Origin: Saprospiraceae bacterium | Lineage (GTDB): Bacteria > Bacteroidota > Bacteroidia > Chitinophagales > Saprospiraceae | DNA: 64,000 nt | Assembly (NCBI GenBank): GCA_013214355.1 | Contig: JABSSL010000002.1 | Span: 85,003-149,002, forward strand | Direction: 5' to 3' | In this document: positions 18,713 to 27,722 of the stretch, one piece after another | How positions within the stretch are numbered: position 1 is the first letter of the stretch | Layout: the number at the start of each line of letters is the position of its first letter | Position numbers and translations under genes: made by a program | Notes under the pieces: generated by a model | The model's database searches: none | Seen by the model: only the letters and a program-made list of their open reading frames with translations | Told to the model about the DNA's origin: nothing

Positions 18713-19171
18713 ATGTATCATCCTTTAATGAAGCAAGAAATCCACCAGCTCTGCCTCGAAAAACTAGAGGCTAACATCCAGCAATTGGAAAAAGCAATTG
18801 CCGATATACAGGATGCCGCGAATCAAGAGACAAAGAGCAGTGCCGGAGATAAATATGAGACAGGGCGAGCCATGATGCAACAAGAAAAAGACAAGCTAAA
18901 TGTTCGCTTGACTACTAATCAGAACCAATTGTCTAAACTCAAGCAATTGAAGCCAGCGCAGCGCCAAGAGCAAGCGGAAAATGGTAGCCTCGTACAGACC
19001 AACGAAGGCTTGTTTTACTTCGCTGCCGCTATTGGTAAGCTACCGTTGGGAACCCAAAAGTGTTTTGTGATTTCTCTGGATTCCCCTCTAGCAAAGGCCC
19101 TATGGCACAAGAAAGAAGGAGAAATAATTAATTTTCAAGGAAGAAAAATCCGGATTGTCGCTATTCAGTAA
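18713..19171 (+). CDS. GreA/GreB-like elongation factor family protein
   Basis: A 152-residue protein with an N-terminal coiled coil (residues about 8-80: KLEANIQQLEKAIADIQDA, KDKLNVRLTTNQNQLSKLKQL) and a C-terminal domain of the GreA type (GTQKCFVISLDSPLAKALWHKKEGEII then KIRIVAIQ). This matches the Bacteroidota 'GreA-like' proteins often mislabelled as 3-oxoacyl-ACP synthase. The usual acidic tip residues of GreA (paired Asp/Glu in the coiled-coil turn) are not clearly present, so anti-backtracking activity is uncertain. It is the first gene of a three-gene run with an alarmone hydrolase and a pyruvate kinase relative. An ATG 15 bases inside is an alternative start. Confidence 0.75.
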   Translation: MYHPLMKQEIHQLCLEKLEANIQQLEKAIADIQDAANQETKSSAGDKYETGRAMMQQEKDKLNVRLTTNQNQLSKLKQLKPAQRQEQAENGSLVQTNEGLFYFAAAIGKLPLGTQKCFVISLDSPLAKALWHKKEGEIINFQGRKIRIVAIQ

Positions 19172-19218
19172 ACCATCCGCTTCCTCAGGTGTATTGAAAA
19201 TAGGAACGTAATCAATCT

Positions 19219-19779
19219 ATGCCGCTACCTGACACCCTACTTCCGTATTTTGAAGCCCTCACTTTTGCTGCGGAGCAGCACAAATATCAGCGGCGCGGTG
19301 GATACGACCCCCTCCCTTATATCAATCATTTGATCAAAGTAAGTACGGCCATTATCCAAATTGGGAATGAAGAGAATCCGGATATCATCCTGGCATCCAT
19401 CCTACATGATATAATTGAAGATTCGGATACTAGTCATCAGGACTTGAAGGAGCGCTTTGGCGTAAAAGTAGCTGATATCGTAATGGAATTGACTGATGAC
19501 ATGGCTCTTCCCTACCAGGAGCGAAAAGCCTTACAGATTAAAGGGGCACAGCAGCTTTCTGCTGCTGCTCGCAAGATTCGTATTGCAGACAAAGCCAGCA
19601 ATATTCAAGACATCTTTACTTATCCTTTAGACTGGAAAGAAGAAAAGAAAATAGCCTATCTGGAGAATTCCCTAAATATCGTGGATCAAATTCGGGGGAC
19701 GCATGCGGCCCTAGAAGCCTGGTTTGATCAAAGCGTTCAATTTGCCCGAAAGGTTCTTTCTCAAACACCTAATAATTAA
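19219..19779 (+). CDS. MESH1-like small alarmone hydrolase (HD domain)
   Basis: A 186-residue single-domain HD hydrolase. Metal and catalytic residues fall where expected for RelA/SpoT-homologue hydrolases: His37 (YINHL), His63-Asp64 (LHDIIED), Glu67-Asp68 and Asp124 (RIADKASNI). These positions are offset by only two from human MESH1. No synthetase or regulatory domain is present, so it should degrade (p)ppGpp or, as shown for MESH1, also NADPH. The gene lies 47 bases after the GreA-like gene and 8 bases before the pyruvate kinase relative, indicating one operon that ties alarmone removal to RNA polymerase and carbon metabolism (inference). Confidence 0.85.
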   Translation: MPLPDTLLPYFEALTFAAEQHKYQRRGGYDPLPYINHLIKVSTAIIQIGNEENPDIILASILHDIIEDSDTSHQDLKERFGVKVADIVMELTDDMALPYQERKALQIKGAQQLSAAARKIRIADKASNIQDIFTYPLDWKEEKKIAYLENSLNIVDQIRGTHAALEAWFDQSVQFARKVLSQTPNN

Positions 19780-19787
19780 ATCTACTC

Positions 19788-21653
19788 ATGAATTCAACTG
19801 CCCAGCGAAAGAAAACGAACAAGCGTGCCCTAAAACTGAAAGAAATGATCCAGCAGATCGAAGAGATCATCAAAGAAGCTAAAGCAGCTGAGACCGCCGC
19901 CGCTGATTTGCTGGAAACTATTCATCCTGACTATAAGACGAGTGCTAAGAATCTCATACATTATCAAGTGTTTCGTCGATATGACCTGACTAAACTACAA
20001 AAACGCTTAGGGAATATGGGGCTCTCTCGCTTAGCGAAGGCGCAGTCCAAGGTGATGGCAAGTTTGAAGACCAATCGAGCGCTTTTGAAGTCGATGTTGA
20101 CGGGGACACATGTGAAGAAAGCGGTTGGAGAGCTGTCTTTTAAGAAAGGAGATCGACTATTAAAGGAGAATGCCACGAAGTTGTTAGGCTATAAAACGGA
20201 AGGGAGGAGGACTCGAATTATGGTGACTATGCCCAGCGAAGCGGCCTCCAATTATAAAATGGTCTATGATATGTTAGCGGCTGGAATGAATTGCGCTAGA
20301 GTTAATTGTGCGCATGATAATCCAGAGACTTGGGCAAAGATCATTCAAAATGTTAGGAAGGCAGCTGAAGAATTGGGCAAAGATTGTAAAGTGGCGATGG
20401 ACCTAGCTGGGCCAAAGATTCGAACGGGTGCGCTAGAACCAGGACCTCAGGTGTTGAAGATTCGACCGCCAAAAGATATCTGGGGCAACATCATGGAGCC
20501 TGTTCAATGTTGGTTGGGACTAGAGCCAAAGCCGGGCTTGGTTCATGTTCCAATAGCGGCAGCGCATTTATCTGCGATACGAGAGCATTCCAGTTTGTAC
20601 TTGAAAGATACGAGAGGTAAAAAACGGAAATTTAAGGTTAAAGGGAAGCAGGACGGTGGCTATCACGCTACCTGTGACCGCACGACCTTCATCGCGACTA
20701 ACCTGCATTTATACCCCACTAAAGAGCATGGTATTAAGGGGATTCCAATTGCAGACTTGCCTAGCTTAGAAGTACCTTTATTTCTTCAGGTTGGTGACCG
20801 ACTGCGTCTGGATAAGGACCCAATTGCTGGCCAAAATGCCTTGAGAAATGAAGAGGGAGAGCTATTGGAAATGGCACATATCTCCTGTCGTGCTCCAGAA
20901 ATCTTCCGGGAAGTGAAAGTCGATGAACGAATTCTCTTTGACGATGGGAAGATAGAGGGGCGAATCGCAGAAATTCTGGATGACCACCTCCTAATCGATA
21001 TTGTTCATACCGTTGAAGGAGGAGCGAAGTTGCGGGCTGAAAAGGGCATTAATCTTCCAGATAGTGCCTTGACGATCAGTGGTCTCACCGCTAAAGATAA
21101 GGAAGACCTAAGTTTTGTTGTCAAGCATGCGGATGTGATCAACTTCTCTTTTGTCAATCGACCAGAGGATGTTACGGAGCTCTTTGATCGACTAAAGGAG
21201 TTGGAGGCAAGAGAAGGAATAGGGCTGGTATTAAAAATAGAAACACAATCTGGCTTCAATAAGCTTCCTGAGATCTTGTTTAGAGCGATGAAGATGCATC
21301 CCGTTGGGGTGATGATTGCCAGAGGAGATCTAGCTATAGAGACGGGCTGGCGTAATATCGGACGTGTGCAAGAAGAGATTCTTTCTCTTTGTCAAGCAGC
21401 ACATATCACGGACATTTGGGCGACCCAGGTTCTGGAAAGTCTGGCCAAACGTGGATTACCTTCTCGGGCAGAAATTACGGATGCAGTGATGTCTCAACGG
21501 GCAGATTGTGTGATGCTTAATAAAGGTCCCTACATCGTCCAAGCTATCCAATTATTGGATACGATCCTGAAGGATATGGAGCCTTACCAGGATAAAAATG
21601 CACCACTGACGCCTGCCATGCAGCGAGCCAATTCTATGTCGGAGAAAAGCTAA
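19788..21653 (+). CDS. Atypical pyruvate kinase-like protein, 621 aa
   Basis: The catalytic part (about 140-600) contains the pyruvate kinase motifs: AGMNCARVNCAHD (165-177), AMDLAGPKIRTG (203-214), VLKIETQSGFNKLPEIL, GVMIARGDLAIETGW and IWATQVLESLAKRGLPSRAEITDAVMSQRADCVML. There are three oddities. A ~135-residue helical N-terminal extension precedes the catalytic barrel. The usual Glu of GPEIR is Lys (Lys210), as in K+-independent enzymes. The C-terminal allosteric domain of ~120 residues is missing. A long insert lies around 220-360. The end of the ADP-side loop reads NKGPYI instead of SGETA. It could be a true kinase or a degenerate relative with another substrate. The gene lies 8 bases downstream of the small alarmone hydrolase. 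Confidence 0.85.
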   Translation: MNSTAQRKKTNKRALKLKEMIQQIEEIIKEAKAAETAAADLLETIHPDYKTSAKNLIHYQVFRRYDLTKLQKRLGNMGLSRLAKAQSKVMASLKTNRALLKSMLTGTHVKKAVGELSFKKGDRLLKENATKLLGYKTEGRRTRIMVTMPSEAASNYKMVYDMLAAGMNCARVNCAHDNPETWAKIIQNVRKAAEELGKDCKVAMDLAGPKIRTGALEPGPQVLKIRPPKDIWGNIMEPVQCWLGLEPKPGLVHVPIAAAHLSAIREHSSLYLKDTRGKKRKFKVKGKQDGGYHATCDRTTFIATNLHLYPTKEHGIKGIPIADLPSLEVPLFLQVGDRLRLDKDPIAGQNALRNEEGELLEMAHISCRAPEIFREVKVDERILFDDGKIEGRIAEILDDHLLIDIVHTVEGGAKLRAEKGINLPDSALTISGLTAKDKEDLSFVVKHADVINFSFVNRPEDVTELFDRLKELEAREGIGLVLKIETQSGFNKLPEILFRAMKMHPVGVMIARGDLAIETGWRNIGRVQEEILSLCQAAHITDIWATQVLESLAKRGLPSRAEITDAVMSQRADCVMLNKGPYIVQAIQLLDTILKDMEPYQDKNAPLTPAMQRANSMSEKS

Positions 21654-21667
21654 GTACTAAGGCTGTT

Positions 21668-24600
21668 CTATTTCGACAATTTCCTTAAGTCTAACGTGTA
21701 AGGATAATCCTTGTCTACTTCAACTTTTTGTGTGTCGATGGGTGGTGTAGCCTGATAGTCATTGGTGATGTAACTACGACTGCCAGTGCTCGCTTGATTT
21801 TTGAGTTGTTCGACACTTCTCGCACTATGGTTGTATTCCCAGAATCGGTTGATGCGACGCCCTTCCGCTTCAAAGCTGTTAACCGGGAAAGTTTCATAGT
21901 TCCTTCCGCCAGGGTGCGAAACGTGGTAGGTGCATCCGCCAATTGATCTTTGATTCCAGCGATCATAGATGTCGAAGACTAAGGGAATATCGGTACCAAT
22001 GGTCGGATGAAGAGCCGATGGTGGACTCCATGCTTTATAACGTATTCCCGCTACATAATGTCCAGCCATGCCTGTCGCACGTAGCGGGACAATGGCCTTG
22101 TTACAAAGTAGATGATATCGCTCGGGATTAAATCCTTCTAATGCCACTTCTAAGCGCTCTACCGAAGAATCAACAAACCGCGCCGTTCCCGTATTTGACA
22201 TTTCTTCCCCTAGAACATTCCAAGGCTCGATACCCGCCCGCAACCGCAACTGTGTCTCCCCGGCCTGAATCTGCCCCAAAAGCGGAAAGCGGAATTCAAA
22301 GAAAGGCTCAAACCAATCTAATTCGAATTCAAAGCCAGCTTCTTTAAGATAATATAGAACCTCTTTGATATCCTCCTTTACGAAGTGATGAATCAGGAAC
22401 TTATCATGCAGGCTGGTTCCCCAACGGATAAGGGGTTGACGGTATGGCTTTTTCCAGAAGGCCGCTACTAATCCACGAATCAGCAACAATTGCAAGAGAC
22501 ACATCTGCTTGTGGGGAGGCATATCAAATCCACGCATCTCCAAAATGCCCAGACGACCAGAAGCCGAATCGGGACTGTATAGCTTATCGATACAGAATTC
22601 AGCTCGGTGCGTATTTCCGGTGATGTCAATCAGTAAATTCCTGAAGATACGATCTACGAGCCAAGGGGGAGGATTTTCATGACGATCCAGCTCCGCAAAA
22701 GCAATTTCCAATTCGAAGAGGATCTCCTTTCGCCCTTCATCTACTCTAGGAGCCTGACTAGTAGGTCCTACAAAGGCGGAAGAAAAGAGGTAGGAGAGAC
22801 CGGGATGATTTTGCCAGAAATTCACGAAACTACGAAGCAGATCTGGTCGGCGTAGGAGGGGGCTTTCCGCAGGGGAACTTCCACCCAAGGTGATGTGATT
22901 TCCGCCACCCGTACCCGTATGCTTCCCATCCAACATGAATTTTTCAGCACCGAGTTGGCTATCCTTGGCTAGATCAAAAAGCTTATCATAATTCCCCACG
23001 ATTTCACGCCAGCTTTTCGCCGGATGGATGTTCACTTCAATCACACCCGGATCTGGAGCCACTACGAGTTTTTGCAGCCTGTTGTCGCTAGGAGGATGAT
23101 AACCTTCTATGAGGACCGGCATCTCCAATTCAGCAGCTACTTTTTCAATGGTATTTAACAGATCAATGTAGCTTTCTAGGCTATTGAGCGGAGGCAGGAA
23201 TAGATATAGTTTTCCCTCGCGCACCTCGGCGCAGAGCGCTGTTTTGATGGTTGTGGTCCGGAATGAGGGTTCGAATTCAGCCTTTTCCGCTGGAGAAGAT
23301 TCGGAGGTAGGCGTGAGGGACGAAGCCTGGCCTGCTCTTTCTGCTTGCTTGATGTCTAAGGCTTCTTTACTTGGAAGCGCTGGGAGCTTCTCCATTGGAC
23401 TAGCAGGAACCTCTTTGGTTTCTTGTTCGGGCACCATGTAAGGTAATCTGTCCAAGGGCAGACGTAGCCCTATGGGAGAGTTTCCAGGGAGCAAGAACAG
23501 ATGTCCTCGCTTGAAGACCCAAGGGCAAGTTTGCCAACTACTCTGATCTATATCCCATTGCAAGGGAAGGGCATAACCTGCTGCTTGATCGAAGCCTTTT
23601 TGCAATAGTTCTGATAGCTTTTTTCGTTCGAGTTTTTCTTTGGGATGTAAATGTAAGGGGTCGATATTGACCGGTAGGTTCTCTTCTTCCCACAGGAAAT
23701 AATAGACGTCTTCAAAAGCTGCAGTTATATGCTGAGCAGAAACGCCAAGGTAGTGAGCCATTCTTTGTAGGAAACTTCTAGCCTGGTCGGTTTCCCATTG
23801 ATAATCTTGGTTTGGGTTGGCCAGCAGCTGATTGTTTTCCCAAAGAATCTCTCCATCCTTACGCCAATAGATAGCATTCTGCCAACGGGGCAGTGCCTCA
23901 CCGGGATACCATTTACCCTGCCCCACGTGCAAGAAACCGTTTGGCGCAAAATGAGCCTTTAATTTTTGAGTGAGTTGAAAGGCGAGTTGGCGCTTATCTA
24001 TACCGTCCGCCGCCTCGTTCCATTGTTCGGACTCCATATCCATTGCGGAAACGAAGGTAGGCTCACCTCCCATCGTCAATTTCACATCTTGCTCTTGCAA
24101 TTGCTCCTCTATCACATCCCCTAAACGCAAGATCGATTGCCACTGTTGATCCGTGTAAGGCTTGGTGACGCGAGGTGTCTCCTGGATCCGCTCGACGATA
24201 TTCTTATACTCAAACTCTACTGTTGCTGGTGCTGTATAGCCCGTGATGGGCGCGGCACTACTAGGATCCGGGGTACAGGCCAAGGGAATATGTCCTTCTC
24301 CCGCAAAGAGACCGGAGGTGGCATCAAGGCCAATCCAGCCTGCTCCTGGAATGTATACTTCTGCCCAGGCGTGCAAATCGGTAAAGTCTTCCTCCGGGCC
24401 CGCAGGTCCATCCAAGGGCTTCTGATCTGCTTTTAACTGTACCAAATAGCCGGAGACAAAACGTGCGGCCAATCCGAAGTGCCGAAGTACTTGAACGAGT
24501 ACCCAGGCAGAGTCTCGACAGGAACCCAAAGCCTTCTGTAGGGTTTCTTCACAGCTTTGTATCCCCGTTTCTAGGCGAATCGTATAGTTGATATCCTCAC

Positions 24601-25060
24601 ACAATTGCTGGTTGAGGTGGACTAAGAAATCCACCGTATTGACACCTTGAAAGGCATGAGCTTTTTTGATCCAATCTTTGAGCAAGGGCCCTGCCTCCTT
24701 GATTTCCAAATAGGGTAGGAGTTCTTTCTTCAGTTGATCATCATACGTGAAGGGGAATTTTTCGGCGTATTCTTCCAAAAAGAAATCGAAAGGATTGATG
24801 GTCACCAAGTCGGCGATGACCTCTACACCAATGCTTAGGTGATCTGTAGGCTCTGGGAAGGTCACACGCGCTAGATAATTGCCGAAGGGGTCTTGTTGCC
24901 AATTGATAAAGTGCAGTTCTGGCTCTATCTGTAAGGAATAGGCTTCGATGTTGGTCCGTGCATGAGGAGCCGGCCGCAATCGGATTACTTGCGGGAAAAC
25001 TTGAATTGCTTTATCGTAATTGTACTTTGTATGATGTCGAATGGCAACTTTAATGCTCAT
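21668..25060 (-). CDS. Transglutaminase-like protein with DUF2126 (Anbu-cluster component)
   Basis: A 1130-residue cytoplasmic protein. The N-terminal ~290 residues are a bacterial transglutaminase-like N domain and papain-like core with Cys181 (LGSCRDSAWV), His230 (DLHAWAEVY) and Asp246 (GLDATSG). The remaining ~840 residues are DUF2126 (for example GTGGGNHITLGGSSPAESPLLRRPDLL and LLIDITGNTHRAEFCIDKLYSPDS). Proteins of this layout are regularly clustered with circularly permuted ATP-grasp, alpha-E and Anbu genes, as here, but they are normally co-oriented. It faces away from the ATP-grasp gene across a 186-base divergent region and ends 15 bases after the convergent pyruvate kinase gene. Its predicted role is cleavage or transfer in a peptide-modification pathway (from comparative genomics, not proven). 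Confidence 0.9.
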   Translation of the reverse strand: MSIKVAIRHHTKYNYDKAIQVFPQVIRLRPAPHARTNIEAYSLQIEPELHFINWQQDPFGNYLARVTFPEPTDHLSIGVEVIADLVTINPFDFFLEEYAEKFPFTYDDQLKKELLPYLEIKEAGPLLKDWIKKAHAFQGVNTVDFLVHLNQQLCEDINYTIRLETGIQSCEETLQKALGSCRDSAWVLVQVLRHFGLAARFVSGYLVQLKADQKPLDGPAGPEEDFTDLHAWAEVYIPGAGWIGLDATSGLFAGEGHIPLACTPDPSSAAPITGYTAPATVEFEYKNIVERIQETPRVTKPYTDQQWQSILRLGDVIEEQLQEQDVKLTMGGEPTFVSAMDMESEQWNEAADGIDKRQLAFQLTQKLKAHFAPNGFLHVGQGKWYPGEALPRWQNAIYWRKDGEILWENNQLLANPNQDYQWETDQARSFLQRMAHYLGVSAQHITAAFEDVYYFLWEEENLPVNIDPLHLHPKEKLERKKLSELLQKGFDQAAGYALPLQWDIDQSSWQTCPWVFKRGHLFLLPGNSPIGLRLPLDRLPYMVPEQETKEVPASPMEKLPALPSKEALDIKQAERAGQASSLTPTSESSPAEKAEFEPSFRTTTIKTALCAEVREGKLYLFLPPLNSLESYIDLLNTIEKVAAELEMPVLIEGYHPPSDNRLQKLVVAPDPGVIEVNIHPAKSWREIVGNYDKLFDLAKDSQLGAEKFMLDGKHTGTGGGNHITLGGSSPAESPLLRRPDLLRSFVNFWQNHPGLSYLFSSAFVGPTSQAPRVDEGRKEILFELEIAFAELDRHENPPPWLVDRIFRNLLIDITGNTHRAEFCIDKLYSPDSASGRLGILEMRGFDMPPHKQMCLLQLLLIRGLVAAFWKKPYRQPLIRWGTSLHDKFLIHHFVKEDIKEVLYYLKEAGFEFELDWFEPFFEFRFPLLGQIQAGETQLRLRAGIEPWNVLGEEMSNTGTARFVDSSVERLEVALEGFNPERYHLLCNKAIVPLRATGMAGHYVAGIRYKAWSPPSALHPTIGTDIPLVFDIYDRWNQRSIGGCTYHVSHPGGRNYETFPVNSFEAEGRRINRFWEYNHSARSVEQLKNQASTGSRSYITNDYQATPPIDTQKVEVDKDYPYTLDLRKLSK

Positions 25061-25141
25061 TATTTTGCGATTGATACTTTTTTTAGAGGATTATTTGGTA
25101 TTGCGATTAGTTGTTGAGAATGAAGCAGTTGAGGCTGTTAA

Positions 25142-25199
25142 AAAACTACTGAATTCCTGGTAAATATCTTAAAAAAACCGACTACTTTTCAGTAGTTTT
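25142..25199. promoter_or_regulatory. 12-bp inverted repeat in the Anbu-cluster divergent promoter
   Basis: AAAACTACTGAA (25142-25153) is repeated in perfect inversion as TTCAGTAGTTTT (25188-25199), with 34 bases between the arms. The second arm also forms a small hairpin with ACTACT at 25181-25186. It lies between the divergent transglutaminase (start 25060) and ATP-grasp (start 25247) genes, 47-104 bases from the latter, and could be a shared operator. Confidence 0.5.
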
Positions 25200-25246
25200 A
25201 GAACGATTCGTTTCTTTCCATTCCAGATCCTACATTCTTTCTAGGT

Positions 25247-26704
25247 ATGCAAAATGACCTTTTTAATAGCTATGAGGTCCCTAATGGACTCTTAGACGAA
25301 GTTTATACCACATTTCCCAATTCCTACACATCTTATGGTCAGATCCGGGACCTGTTCTACTCTTTAAATCCTGCGGATTTTCAGAAGTTGAATGAGTATG
25401 CTAAGCTGTCGTTTTTGAATCAAGGCATCACTTATGCGGTCTATGATGAAGACAATGGAGGTACGGAAAAAATATTTCCCTTTGATCTATTTCCTAGAGT
25501 AATCCATCAACAAGAGTGGGAACGCTTGGAGGAGGGCTTATTGCAGCGTAATAAGGCCTTAAATCTATTCATTGGGGATGTATATGGTGATCAAAAGATT
25601 CTGAAAGATAAGGTGGTGCCAGAGGAATTGATCTTTAGTTCGCCACACTATGTAAACTTGATGAAAGGCTTTCAGCCTCCTGGTCAGGTCTACACCCATA
25701 TTTGTGGTACAGATCTCATTCGGCATACGGATGGAAATTTCTATGTGCTAGAGGACAATCTGAGGAATCCATCCGGTGTGAGTTACGTTTTGATCAATCG
25801 CGAAACGATGAAGCGGACCCTGTCTGACATCTTCAAGGCGATCTCAGTTGAGACGGTGAATCAGTATCCTTCTGTTTTATTGCAGACACTACAATCGGTA
25901 GCTCCGGGCCGCGATGAAGATCCAACCTGTGTTTTGTTGACGCCTGGACAATACAATTCCGCTTATTATGAGCACTCTTTTTTGGCCCAGGCTATGGGGA
26001 TTGATTTGGTGGAGGGGAAAGACCTGTACGTTGAACGGGATACCGTCTATTTGAAGACGATCCGTGGGGCACAAAAGGTAGATGTGATTTACCGTAGAAT
26101 TGACGATGCATTTCTTGATCCGGCAGAATTCCGGAAGGATTCTATGCTTGGAGTGGAAGGCTTGATGAGCGCTTACTTGTCAGGTAATGTAACGATTGTG
26201 AATGCTCCGGGTACGGGTGTATCGGATGATAAAGCTGTTTGTGCCTACGTACCCGATATGATTCGATATTACCTAAAAGAGGAACCGATAATTGCCAATG
26301 TCCCTACCTACATTTGCAATCGGCCTGATGATCTCAAATATGTGCTTGAACACCTGGGGGAGTTGGTCGTTAAACCCGTTGACATGTCAGGAGGATATGG
26401 CGTCACGATTTGTGATAAGCTGAGCAAGGAAGAACTGACTGAGCTAGCCAATACCATCAAGGCAAATCCGAGAAACTACATTGCTCAGCCTAAAATGATG
26501 TTATCCTTGCACAGTACCTATATAGAGGATACCCAGTGTTTTGAACCACGTCATATTGATTTGCGAACCTTCACTTTACTAGGAGAAGATACTGCTTACG
26601 TGCTGCCAGGGGGGCTGACTAGAGTGGCTTTACGAAAGGGGAGTCTAATTGTCAATTCCTCCCAAGGTGGCGGATCAAAAGATACGTGGATAATCGCAAA
26701 ATAA
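25247..26704 (+). CDS. Circularly permuted ATP-grasp type 2 protein
   Basis: A 485-residue cytoplasmic protein of the CP_ATPgrasp_2 (DUF404/DUF407) family. Features include the N-terminal YDEDNGGTEKIFPFDLFPRVI (65-85), an ATP-binding region DGNFYVLEDNLRNPSGVSYVLINR (165-188) and a C-terminal nucleotide-site region (PVDMSGGYGVTICDK; RHIDLRTFTLLGEDTAYVLPGGLTRVA). Length matches the family (~480). The permuted order (ATP-binding C-terminal part shifted) distinguishes it from normal ATP-grasp ligases. Predicted to ligate short peptides or amino acids to a target. It starts a run with the alpha-E and Anbu genes (61 and 26 bases apart). Confidence 0.92.
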   Translation: MQNDLFNSYEVPNGLLDEVYTTFPNSYTSYGQIRDLFYSLNPADFQKLNEYAKLSFLNQGITYAVYDEDNGGTEKIFPFDLFPRVIHQQEWERLEEGLLQRNKALNLFIGDVYGDQKILKDKVVPEELIFSSPHYVNLMKGFQPPGQVYTHICGTDLIRHTDGNFYVLEDNLRNPSGVSYVLINRETMKRTLSDIFKAISVETVNQYPSVLLQTLQSVAPGRDEDPTCVLLTPGQYNSAYYEHSFLAQAMGIDLVEGKDLYVERDTVYLKTIRGAQKVDVIYRRIDDAFLDPAEFRKDSMLGVEGLMSAYLSGNVTIVNAPGTGVSDDKAVCAYVPDMIRYYLKEEPIIANVPTYICNRPDDLKYVLEHLGELVVKPVDMSGGYGVTICDKLSKEELTELANTIKANPRNYIAQPKMMLSLHSTYIEDTQCFEPRHIDLRTFTLLGEDTAYVLPGGLTRVALRKGSLIVNSSQGGGSKDTWIIAK

Positions 26705-26764
26705 GAGACCTTATGCTGAAGTTGTCATGAGCGTAGTTTTAGACAACTGCTATAAAAGAAACCT

Positions 26765-27697
26765 ATGTTAGCACGAGTAGCCGACTCCTTATATTGGACA
26801 GGCAGATATATAGAACGATCTGAGCATTTAGCTCGATACTTGAAGGTCCAGTACTTCACTATATTGGATGCACCCATGAGTCAAAACAAAGACTTCGTTT
26901 TTAAGTCTATTTTGAATATGTATGGGATTGAATATGATTCTCAATCGGAGGTGGATGAACAAGAGGTGCTATTTGAGGTGGGCTTAAGTCCGAGTAACAA
27001 CGTCTCTATTCTTTCTACCATTGCTGCGGCCAGAGAAAACGCCAGAACGTTTCGTTATTTAATTTCAACGGAACTCTGGGAGGTGATCAATCAGTATTAC
27101 TTGTTTGCCAAGGAATATGATCCAACCTTCTTGACGACAAGAGGCTTGTATGATTTCACGGTAAATTCAACAAAGCATTGTGCTATTGTCCGATCCTACT
27201 TGGATCACACCGTGGTTCATGACTCCATCTGGATGTTCATTAAACTGGGAATTCGCCTGGAGCGGGTGATCCAGATTATCCGCATCCTGAAGAGTAAACT
27301 CAATGATATTGAGGCCTTGACAGAGAATGGTTTTAATCAACCATTGAAGCAGTATCAGTGGACAACTACCTTGAAAGTGCTGGAAGGTTTTGATATGCAT
27401 CGGCGCGTCTATCGCAAAATTCCAAAGCAGCGATCGACTTTTGAGTTTTTGGTAACAAATCCGATTTTCCCGCGTTCTATAGCTTACAATTTCCGCAAAG
27501 TAGATGAATTAGTCACTAAATTGTGCGCCCAATATGATTCAGAGACCTTGTTGAAGTTCAAAGCGGGAAAACTGGCCCACTATTTTAAGTTTTTGGAGTA
27601 CGAAGAAATTAAAGATGATCTTCCAGGCTTCTTAGATGAATCATTGAATAAAGTGTACGCGCTCCACAATCGTATTGGGGAGACCTTTTTTACTTGA
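26765..27697 (+). CDS. Alpha-E domain protein (DUF403)
   Basis: A 310-residue all-helical protein of the alpha-E family. It opens with the family signature MLARVADSLYWTGRYIERSEHLARYLKV and has several long helices (AAARENARTFRYLISTELWEVINQYYLF; LVTKLCAQYDSETLLKFKAGKLAHYFKFLE). Alpha-E proteins occur with circularly permuted ATP-grasp and Anbu genes and are thought to assist the ligase, but the chemistry is unknown. It is the middle gene of the run and lies 26 bases before the Anbu gene. Confidence 0.92.
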   Translation: MLARVADSLYWTGRYIERSEHLARYLKVQYFTILDAPMSQNKDFVFKSILNMYGIEYDSQSEVDEQEVLFEVGLSPSNNVSILSTIAAARENARTFRYLISTELWEVINQYYLFAKEYDPTFLTTRGLYDFTVNSTKHCAIVRSYLDHTVVHDSIWMFIKLGIRLERVIQIIRILKSKLNDIEALTENGFNQPLKQYQWTTTLKVLEGFDMHRRVYRKIPKQRSTFEFLVTNPIFPRSIAYNFRKVDELVTKLCAQYDSETLLKFKAGKLAHYFKFLEYEEIKDDLPGFLDESLNKVYALHNRIGETFFT

Positions 27698-27722
27698 GTA
27701 CGAGTTCTAAAACATATTTCTA

